From: an uncultured Eubacteriales bacterium
GTDB lineage: Bacteria; Bacillota; Clostridia; Oscillospirales; CAG-272
Reading direction: 5' to 3'
NCBI GenBank assembly: GCA_900321265.1
Contig: ONVJ01000321.1
Coordinates: 1 to 6,556, forward strand
DNA length: 6,556 nt
This document shows, one piece after another, positions 1 to 6,028 of this stretch (within the stretch, counting starts at the first letter, position 1; the number at the start of each line of letters is the position of its first letter). The notes under the pieces are model-generated. The model saw only the letters and a list, made by a program, of their open reading frames with translations, did not search any database and was not told where the DNA came from. A program made the position numbers and the translations under genes.

Positions 1-1251
1 ATGAACTATATCGAGCTTGACTATCTGTCCAGGCTTGACGACGAGCTCGGAGCCGGCTCCAAAAAGCTCAAGGAGTTCATCTCTCCCTCGCTTCTCGCAT
101 GGGCGAAATTTGCCGGAGGCGGAACTTACGCCATTCCCAACAACAACGTCGTCGGCGAGTATACATATCTGCTCCTCAACAAGAAATATATCGACAAATA
201 CAATTACGATCCTTCTCAGTTCATCAATCTCACCTCCGCCGATACCGCCAAGTATCTTGCCGATATCGCAAAATATGAGACGGTCCCCCCCATCATCGGC
301 GAACTCCCGATAATCAACACCCTCTACTGGAACATCAACTTTGAGACCAGAGGAGTCGATTATGACGAGTTCTCGATCCTTGGCGAGTATTATATCCCGA
401 CAAGAACGATGGATCCCACATCAAGCGACAACAACCCGGTCTCGGTCAGAAACATCTTTACCGTCTCCAGCTACACCGATCAGCTCATGGCGATCCAGGA
501 GTTCAAGGATGCCGGTTATATCAAGGCTGACGGCGGCGATAACGAGGAATGCGCTCTCCGCGTCGTAAAGGGCGGCAAGGAGCTTGAGGATATTTACAAG
601 GACGATTATTACATCAACATCCTTGAGTACCCGAGGATCTCCGAGAAGGAAGTCTTCTCAAGCATGTTTGCCGTATCCTCCTTCACCGTAAGCCTTCCCA
701 GAGCGATGCAGGTCGTGACATACCTTAATACCAATGAGGACCTTCGCAATATTCTTCAGTACGGTATCAAGGGCGTCCATTACGAGATCGATAACAACGG
801 TGTCCTTCACCGTCTCAACGACGATTACATGATGAACATCAGAAATACCGGAAACGTATTCGCTGCGCATCCCGAAGAGGGGCTTGCTCCCGATTACTGG
901 AAATATGGCAAGGCGCAGAATCTCGACATCAAGGCGGAGCTCCTCAACTGCTTCAGAATTGAAAAGAAGTTTCTCCCCGCAAGGGATGACGATCCCGAAT
1001 ACGGGTCTGCCGAAGAGGAATACCGGCTTGATTATAACGAACTTGTCGGTATCCTCAATGAATCGGCGGGCGTCAAGGAAAAGCTTGACAAGGTACAGAA
1101 TGCCGCCGAACTCAAGGCGGTAATCGACGCCGCGTCGAAGCTGCAGGACAAGGCGATAAGGGCCCAGGCCAGATCGACCGAGACAGACGGGCTCTATTAT
1201 ATCTACTATAACTGGATGATGGACACCAAGCTCTTCATCCCGCAGGATTGA
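1..1251 (+). CDS. ABC transporter extracellular solute-binding protein, carbohydrate type (N-terminus missing)
   Basis: This is the C-terminal 416 residues of a family 1 solute-binding protein, which outside the membrane delivers a sugar or oligosaccharide to an ABC permease. Family-typical stretches are YAIPNNNVVGEYTYLLLNKK at residues 43-62, a helix with YLNTNEDLRNILQYGIKGVHYE at 241-262, and TGNVFAAHPEEGLAP at 283-297 with DYWKYGKAQN directly after it. The end (397-406, GLYYIYYNWM) is aromatic, as is common in this group. There is no signal peptide or lipobox, and the sequence opens in the middle of the first lobe. The ATG at position 1 is therefore probably an internal Met, with roughly 100 or more residues lying outside the window. 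A genuine 5' truncation cannot be excluded. The gene ends in TGA and faces the operon on the other strand. No permease gene is visible, so the substrate is unknown. The family call is fairly secure and the ligand is not. Confidence 0.8.
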   Translation: MNYIELDYLSRLDDELGAGSKKLKEFISPSLLAWAKFAGGGTYAIPNNNVVGEYTYLLLNKKYIDKYNYDPSQFINLTSADTAKYLADIAKYETVPPIIGELPIINTLYWNINFETRGVDYDEFSILGEYYIPTRTMDPTSSDNNPVSVRNIFTVSSYTDQLMAIQEFKDAGYIKADGGDNEECALRVVKGGKELEDIYKDDYYINILEYPRISEKEVFSSMFAVSSFTVSLPRAMQVVTYLNTNEDLRNILQYGIKGVHYEIDNNGVLHRLNDDYMMNIRNTGNVFAAHPEEGLAPDYWKYGKAQNLDIKAELLNCFRIEKKFLPARDDDPEYGSAEEEYRLDYNELVGILNESAGVKEKLDKVQNAAELKAVIDAASKLQDKAIRAQARSTETDGLYYIYYNWMMDTKLFIPQD

Positions 1252-1298
1252 GATCGATAATCCTAACCGGTCGTTTTTCAGACTAAGTAATTAAAAAT

Positions 1299-1348
1299 AC
1301 AGGGGTTGCTGACAGGTCCGCAGAGCGGACGGTTCAACAGCCCCCTGT
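1299..1348. terminator. Nested hairpin, probable bidirectional terminator
   Basis: The outer arms ACAGGGG (1299-1305) and CCCCTGT (1342-1348) are perfectly complementary. They enclose a second perfect hairpin, GTCCGC (1316-1321), loop AGA, GCGGAC (1325-1330). On the + strand the structure is followed by TTATTAT. On the - strand it is followed by ATTTTTAATTA, a better U-tract. It lies 48 bases after the stop of the + strand gene and about 175 bases past the stop of the - strand operon. It fits a shared terminator between convergent genes, and the U-tract favours the - strand direction. Confidence 0.6.
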
Positions 1349-1492
1349 TTATTATACTGATCTATTCAGTCCGCGCAGTATTTGCGGCCCGGATACCTCT
1401 GAATCCCCGGAAGAACTCTGCGCGTCATTTGAATGCTGAAAGGCGGGCAAAAAAGCGCGGCCTTGTGGTGAACATTTACCCTCTTAGCTCGT

Positions 1493-1521
1493 AAAAACCC
1501 GCGGAAGGCTATTTAGCGGTT
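1493..1521 (-). terminator. Weak terminator-like hairpin after the YjgR-like gene
   Basis: Read on the - strand, AACCGC (1521-1516) can pair with GCGGGTT (1502-1496) with one bulged G and a 13-base loop. A run of five T (1497-1493) overlaps the end of the stem. It begins only two bases after the TAG stop of the ATPase gene. The stem is short and shares two bases with the U-tract, so it may only be a partial stop in front of the stronger hairpin at 1299-1348. Confidence 0.3.
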
Positions 1522-1523
1522 CT

Positions 1524-3032
1524 CTATTTCTTGATGATCCCCAGAAGTCCGCGGGCGATCGATCTGCCCAGTTCACGTCCGACGGCTCCGAGGAGCGAGC
1601 CGGAGACCTTTGAGGCAGCCTTTTTTGCCGCGGTCGTTTTCTTTGATCCGGATGTCTTTTGGGTTTCCGACGAGGTTTTTTTACCGGTTTTTTTCCGGCT
1701 CTGTTCCGCTTTCTCCTCATCCTCTGCGGCAGCTTCCTCTTTTTCAGAGTCTTCCTTTATTATTTCATACGCCGACCGCCGGTCAAGGGTATCCTCATAT
1801 TTTCCGAAATAGCTGTCGGAACTGATCGTCTCTGCGATCTCTTCCTCATTTGCGATACCCATCATCGACTGCGGAGGAAGGACCACCGCCTTCTCCGCGA
1901 CGCAGGGACGGCCTTTTGCGTCAAGTGTCGAAATGACAGCTTCTCCGGTGCCGAGTCCGGTTATGGCTTCGGCGGTGTCGAAGGAGGGATTGCTCCTGAA
2001 GGAGTCTGCGGCCGCTCTGACAGATTTCATCTCCGCTGGAGTATAGGCCCTGAGAGCGTGCTGGATCTTGTTGCCGAGCTGCGAGAGAACGACTCCGGGG
2101 ATATCCGATGGCTGCTGAGTGATAAAATAGACGCCGATCCCTTTTGATCTAATGAGCTTTACAAGCTGTTCAATGCTGTCAAGCAGCGTCCTGTTCGCGT
2201 TTCTGAAAAGCAGATGCGCCTCGTCAAAGAAGAAGACGAGCTTCGGCTTTTCGGGATCCCCGATCTCGGGCATCATCTCAAAGAGTTCGGAGAGAAGCCA
2301 GAGCATGAAGGTGGAGTAGAGAAGAGGCGAGCGGTAGAGCTTTTCGCAGCAGAGGATGTTTATCATGCCGCCGCCGGTCTCGGGATCGAATCTCATCCAG
2401 TCGTGAAGATCGATGGCGGGTTCTCCGAAGAAAATGCTCCCTCCCGCGTCTTCAAGCTGAAGAAGCGAACGCTGCAGGGCTCCGGCAGACTGCTTCGAGA
2501 TGTTTCCGTATTCATTCAGGAGCGCCGACGCGTTCTCGGTGCACCAGACGAGCATCGCCCGAAGGTCTTTGAGATCGATGAGCTCCCATCCATTGTCGTC
2601 GGCGGCTCTGAATACGATCGACAGGACTCCCGACTGCGCGGGAGTCAGTCCCAGAAGTCTTGAGAGCAGCTCTGGGCCCATCCTGCTGACAGTGGTCCTG
2701 ACCGGATGACCCTTTTCGCCGAAAACATCCCAGAATCTGACCGGGAAGCGTTTGAATTCGAAGCTTTCGGGATCGATGCCGATACCCGAGAGCCGTTTTT
2801 TTATCGCTTCGGATGCTTCGCCGGGTTCTATGCAGCCCGAGAGATCTCCTTTGATATCCGCAAGGAATACCGGAACTCCCATGTCTGAAAATGATTCGGC
2901 AAGCACCTTGAGCGTGACTGTCTTGCCGGTACCCGTCGCCCCGCATATGAGCCCGTGTCTGTTCGCCATCGAAGGGAGCAGGAACACCTCGTTTTCGCCC
3001 GAACCTATAAGTATCTTTTCGTTTTTAAACAT
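1524..3032 (-). CDS. yjgR: YjgR/DUF853 family HerA-like ATPase
   Basis: This 502-residue cytosolic P-loop ATPase of the HerA/FtsK type is full length for the YjgR (DUF853) family. The N-terminus carries the family signature FLLPSMANRHGLICGATGTG, with Walker A GATGTGKT at residues 31-38. GVPVFLADIKGDLSG is at 52-66, WDVFGEKGHPVR at 101-112, Walker B LVFFFDEAHLLF at 265-276, FITQQPSDIP at 303-312 and the LGNKIQHALRAYTP block at 319-332. R328 is a candidate arginine finger. The tail has an acidic run (about 428-443), then a Lys/Ser/Thr-rich linker (447-478), then a conserved-type end helix (GSLLGAVGRELGRSIARGLL). The start ATG lies one base after the pump gene's TGA, with GAGAGAGA (3045-3038) as a purine-rich ribosome site. 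It is the last gene of the operon. The true substrate of YjgR proteins is not established; the family is called helicase-like by homology to HerA. The family assignment is very secure. Confidence 0.93.
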   Translation of the reverse strand: MFKNEKILIGSGENEVFLLPSMANRHGLICGATGTGKTVTLKVLAESFSDMGVPVFLADIKGDLSGCIEPGEASEAIKKRLSGIGIDPESFEFKRFPVRFWDVFGEKGHPVRTTVSRMGPELLSRLLGLTPAQSGVLSIVFRAADDNGWELIDLKDLRAMLVWCTENASALLNEYGNISKQSAGALQRSLLQLEDAGGSIFFGEPAIDLHDWMRFDPETGGGMINILCCEKLYRSPLLYSTFMLWLLSELFEMMPEIGDPEKPKLVFFFDEAHLLFRNANRTLLDSIEQLVKLIRSKGIGVYFITQQPSDIPGVVLSQLGNKIQHALRAYTPAEMKSVRAAADSFRSNPSFDTAEAITGLGTGEAVISTLDAKGRPCVAEKAVVLPPQSMMGIANEEEIAETISSDSYFGKYEDTLDRRSAYEIIKEDSEKEEAAAEDEEKAEQSRKKTGKKTSSETQKTSGSKKTTAAKKAASKVSGSLLGAVGRELGRSIARGLLGIIKK

Positions 3033-3033
3033 G

Positions 3034-5040
3034 TCAGTCTCTCTCTTCGGGTTTTGACGGGAGTCCGCCGGTTCTCATGATCCTTGAGGAGTTGATCAGG
3101 ACGGCGAAGGCTCCTATGTTATGGAAGAAGGCTCCGAATACCGGTGTTATTATCCCGAAAGCGGAAAGTATGATCATCGTAAAGCTTATCAGGACCGACA
3201 TCACCAGGTTCTGATATATAATCTTCCGCGTTTTACCCGCAAGCTTAATTACGAAGGGTATGTTCTCCAGCCGGTTGTTCATCAGCGCGATATCGGCGGA
3301 CTGGATCGCCAGATCAGAGCCCATAGCTCCCATCGCGATACCCACGTCGGCTTCCTTGAGCGCCGGAGCGTCGTTTATTCCGTCTCCGACAACTATGACC
3401 CCCTTCGAGCTTTCACGGATCTCCTTTACGTAAAGATACTTGTTTTCGGGCAGCAGATCCGAATAGAAGCCGTCGAGTCCCGCCTCGCCGCAAATCTTTT
3501 CAGCGGTGGTTTTTCTGTCGCCTGTAAGCATCAGTGCCCTGACGATACCGATCTCGCGGAGCTCGGATACCGTCGATCCGGCGTCGCATCTCAATGTATC
3601 TGCAAAGGAAAGAGCTCCAAGAGGAATTTCCGAATCCCCGGCGTATATTACGCTGACGGTCCCGTCGGCTTCAAATCCGTTTATATCGGGATCCTCCCGG
3701 GTGCCGCGGCTCATTCTGCCGAAGCTGACTTTTGTGCCCGGTCTTATCAGCTGCGAACCAGATGTATCCTTTCCGTCATCGTCATCAGGCGCAGAAAGGA
3801 TCCTCGCGCTGACTCCGATCCCGGGGACCTCCTGCAGGTCGGTGACCGAGATCTCAGGCAGGCTTCTTGTCTTTTTTATCTCCGCGGCGTATTCACGGAC
3901 GGCTGCCGAGACGGGATGTGACGAGCCCGCGGCAAGCGCTTCGGCAACTGCGAGCACCAGATCCTCCCGGCCTTCATCGCGGCTGTAAATGCCTGTGAGC
4001 GCCATCTCGCCCGACGTCAGCGTCCCGGTCTTGTCGAATACGACCGAATCTGCCTCGGTGATCTTTTCTATGAATTTCGAATTCTTGATGAGAATACCTC
4101 TGGATGTGGCGGAGGAGAGCGCGGCGACCATAGGCGCCGCGCTGACGAGCATCTGCCCGCAGGGGCAGGAGACCACGAGTATCGCCACGGCGACCGAAAT
4201 ATCGCTCTTGATAAGCGCGGCAGCTGCCGCGACCGCAAGTATAAAGGGGATGTAATAGCGCATGAACCTGTCGATCAGTCTCGATTCGGGAGTGTCCATC
4301 TTCTCCGACTGCTCGAGCAGTTTTATTACGTTTGAGAATGAGGTGTCTGAGTATTTTCTGTCCACCCTTACCGTCAGCATTCCGTCGATATTGACCGTCC
4401 CCGCGTAAACTTTGGATCCGGGAGACACTCTGGCGGGCTCGGGTTCCCCTGTCAGGGATTTCTGATCGATGAAGGAGGTCCCTTCGATCACGGTCCCGTC
4501 GGCGGCAAATCCTGTGCCGGGGCGGACGAGGATACTGTCGCCGATCTCAAGAGAATCGGCGCTGACGGTCTCGGTATCTCCTCCCGGCTTTATCAGGATC
4601 GCGGTCGACATCTGCATGCGCTTCAGACCTTCGATCGCCTGTCTGCCGCCCATTATGCTTCTTTCCTCGAGAATGTGGGCTGCGTTGAGTATCAGGGGTA
4701 TGAGGATCGCCGTGATGAGCTGGCCCGAGAAGAAGCAGGCTATGACCGCGATCGAGACCAGTATCTCCATCGATCTGGTCAGATTCCTGCCGATTATCCC
4801 GCTGACGGCGCTGATAAGTATCGGTATGAGCTCCGCTGCGATACCGACCGTGAAGATCAGGGCTTTGACCGTCTGCCGTTCGGGGAAAACCCGGCCGATT
4901 ATAAGTCCGATCACGAGTGCCGCGATGCCGACCGACCCGGTTATCACGTCGGTGATAATATGCTTTTTGCCTTCCTCCGAGAGATTGTTTCTTGCTATCG
5001 AATCGAGGCTGTTTTTAGCGATATGATCTATGTTTTCCAA
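3034..5040 (-). CDS. P1B-type heavy-metal-translocating P-type ATPase
   Basis: This 668-residue membrane pump moves a metal cation using ATP. The P-type machinery is intact: actuator loop SLTGEP (195-200), phosphorylation site DKTGT (336-340), the P1B HP signature SSHP (373-376), TGD (506-508) and GDGIND (552-557). Hydrophobic segments near 34-50, 58-82 (perhaps two), 91-106, 107-124, 261-278, 282-303, 610-630 and 632-651 fit the eight-helix P1B layout. The ion motif in the sixth helix is SCPCGQM (291-297), where CPCAL is usual. The last helices carry HNIGAFAVLINSSR from H640. The Lys and Asp that mark Zn/Cd pumps and the MxxSS of Cu pumps are absent, so the metal is not predictable. There is no N-terminal HMA or CxxC domain. 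The N-domain carries an extra acidic loop (about 415-436). The start is TTG with a good GAGGGG site, and no ATG occurs before residue 91. It sits 10 bases after the HflK-like gene and 1 base before the YjgR-like gene. Confidence 0.92.
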   Translation of the reverse strand: MENIDHIAKNSLDSIARNNLSEEGKKHIITDVITGSVGIAALVIGLIIGRVFPERQTVKALIFTVGIAAELIPILISAVSGIIGRNLTRSMEILVSIAVIACFFSGQLITAILIPLILNAAHILEERSIMGGRQAIEGLKRMQMSTAILIKPGGDTETVSADSLEIGDSILVRPGTGFAADGTVIEGTSFIDQKSLTGEPEPARVSPGSKVYAGTVNIDGMLTVRVDRKYSDTSFSNVIKLLEQSEKMDTPESRLIDRFMRYYIPFILAVAAAAALIKSDISVAVAILVVSCPCGQMLVSAAPMVAALSSATSRGILIKNSKFIEKITEADSVVFDKTGTLTSGEMALTGIYSRDEGREDLVLAVAEALAAGSSHPVSAAVREYAAEIKKTRSLPEISVTDLQEVPGIGVSARILSAPDDDDGKDTSGSQLIRPGTKVSFGRMSRGTREDPDINGFEADGTVSVIYAGDSEIPLGALSFADTLRCDAGSTVSELREIGIVRALMLTGDRKTTAEKICGEAGLDGFYSDLLPENKYLYVKEIRESSKGVIVVGDGINDAPALKEADVGIAMGAMGSDLAIQSADIALMNNRLENIPFVIKLAGKTRKIIYQNLVMSVLISFTMIILSAFGIITPVFGAFFHNIGAFAVLINSSRIMRTGGLPSKPEERD

Positions 5041-5053
5041 TTTCCGCCCCTCA
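5038..5053 (-). promoter_or_regulatory. Shine-Dalgarno that fixes the TTG start of the P1B ATPase
   Basis: On the - strand the sequence reads TGAGGGGCGGAAATTG. GAGGGG (5052-5047) is a strong ribosome site with six bases between it and the TTG (5040-5038). It overlaps the TGA stop of the HflK-like gene, so ribosomes ending that gene finish on top of the site. This suggests translational coupling. Confidence 0.7.
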
Positions 5054-6028
5054 GTCTCCCTTCAGAATGATCCTGCTCTCCGAACCGGCGTCGGTTATCC
5101 TGACAGTGCCGATCTTCGACATGAGCGCCGTGATCTTTTCGCTGTAGATCCTGGTCTTTACCGTTTCGGGACTTTTTGTAAATTCCTCAAGGACGCCGTT
5201 GAACTCCGCCAGAGCGGTCTCGGCAGCCGCCAGAGAGGAAGAGGAGTAGGCCGAGGCCGAGGAGATCAGCGCGGAAGCTGAGGCCTGGGCCTGAGGAATG
5301 ACCGTTTCGCGGTACTGCTTTGCGTTTTCCAGTCTCGTCGCGGCGGTCACCTTTGCGCTGTTGACATAATCGTAGATCTCTCTGACCTCAAGAGGCATCG
5401 ATACATCGGTGAGTTCGACCGTTCTGACCGTGATCCCGGCTCCTGCCAGGTCGGCGAGCGCCTGCGTGCGTTTGAGAACGCTGTCGGCGTAGTCGAGCTT
5501 GCCGCTGGTCAGAAGCTCGTCTGAAGAGATCGAGGCGGCGGCGTCGATCATGGCGCTGCTTACCGAGGCGGTCAGGAAGGAGGTCGCGTCGGAGAGATTA
5601 ACGGTATATGCCACGGGATCTGATATCACATACTGGACCGAGGCCTTGACTATGCAGAGGTTCCGGTCGCCGAGTATCACGTAGCCGTTGTGCTGATAGC
5701 TTGACATCCTGGTCCCGGTATAGTGCGTGGTGACTTCTATCTTGTTGACCGCTCCGGTGGGAACGGTTACCACTTCGTCGATGATATAGGGGAAAGCGAG
5801 CAGGAGTCCGGGCTGTTTCACCTGCTCCTCATATGTGTTGCCGACGAGCTTTCCGAACCTGAATACGAGGCCTACCTCGCCGCTTTTGATGATCCTAAGG
5901 CCTGACAGCGCGATGAAGACCGTAACGATCGCGGCGATCACGGCAAAATATTTCGTCAGCGAGCCGAGGATCTCGGCGAATGCCTTTCTGCCGTCGATCG
6001 CCTCCGAGTCCCTGTTCTTCCGGCTCAT
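5051..6028 (-). CDS. hflK: HflK-like SPFH/band 7 membrane protein
   Basis: This 325-residue protein has a short charged N-terminus, one membrane helix (about 28-46) and an SPFH/band 7 domain. The domain opens with the classic IKSGEVGLVFRFGKLV (47-62) and PGLLLAFPYIIDEV (73-86). It continues to about 215 and is followed by a helical coiled coil. After VIPQA (243-247), the order EFNGVLEEFTKSPETVKTRI (275-294), then LMSKIGTVRITD (302-313), matches the C-terminal plan of HflK rather than HflC. E. coli HflK is longer and has a Gly-rich N-terminus, which is absent here. In E. coli, HflK and HflC assemble as a cage around FtsH. No ftsH is in this window. The ATG overlaps the stop of the HflC-like gene as ATGA, with GGGGGG (6039-6034) five bases upstream. 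Residues 242-269 contain no charged residue, unlike the usually Glu/Arg-rich HflK helix. The SPFH call is secure and the HflK orthology is likely. Confidence 0.87.
   Translation of the reverse strand: MSRKNRDSEAIDGRKAFAEILGSLTKYFAVIAAIVTVFIALSGLRIIKSGEVGLVFRFGKLVGNTYEEQVKQPGLLLAFPYIIDEVVTVPTGAVNKIEVTTHYTGTRMSSYQHNGYVILGDRNLCIVKASVQYVISDPVAYTVNLSDATSFLTASVSSAMIDAAASISSDELLTSGKLDYADSVLKRTQALADLAGAGITVRTVELTDVSMPLEVREIYDYVNSAKVTAATRLENAKQYRETVIPQAQASASALISSASAYSSSSLAAAETALAEFNGVLEEFTKSPETVKTRIYSEKITALMSKIGTVRITDAGSESRIILKGD

Larger units (their letters stand above)
1252..1523. other. Non-coding gap between convergent genes
   Basis: This stretch separates the 3' ends of the solute-binding protein gene and the YjgR-like ATPase gene. 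It contains a nested hairpin at 1299-1348 and a smaller hairpin at 1493-1521. Between them (1349-1492) I see no open frame with a ribosome binding site and no convincing promoter. One reading frame from a TTG at 1306 runs to 1494, but it starts inside the hairpin with no usable Shine-Dalgarno and resembles no protein family I know. Confidence 0.7.

Noticed and set aside
1..1251. Solute-binding protein as a decayed pseudogene
   Set aside because: The frame is intact and conserved blocks are preserved to the stop. The missing N-terminus is explained by the window edge.
1244..1278. Stem AGGATT/AATCCT at the stop of the solute-binding protein gene, followed by TTTTT
   Set aside because: The stem is weak and A/T-rich, and the T-run begins nine bases after it. 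The hairpin at 1299-1348 is a far better terminator.
1351..1356. TATAAT on the - strand as a promoter -10 box
   Set aside because: The sequence 17 bases upstream (ACTGCG) is not a -35 box, and the transcript would run straight into the hairpin.
1306..1494. Possible 62-residue small gene on the + strand in the intergenic gap
   Set aside because: Its TTG start lies inside the nested hairpin, the AGGGG before it leaves no spacing, and the product is unrecognisable.
1659..2147. Open frame on the + strand opposite the YjgR-like gene
   Set aside because: Antisense to a clearly conserved ATPase. Its Phe- and Arg-rich start is only the complement of the Lys/Glu-rich tail.
2512..2946. Second frame on the - strand inside the YjgR-like gene
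   Set aside because: Same strand but out of frame with conserved motifs including Walker A. Basic, Arg/Ser-rich shadow translation.
3121..3921. Long open frame on the + strand opposite the P1B ATPase (266 codons)
   Set aside because: It lies wholly antisense to a gene with all P-type motifs, resembles no family and has the composition of a shadow frame.
4469..5070. Two overlapping + strand frames opposite the pump's N-terminal half
   Set aside because: Both are antisense to the membrane and actuator regions and show no family features.
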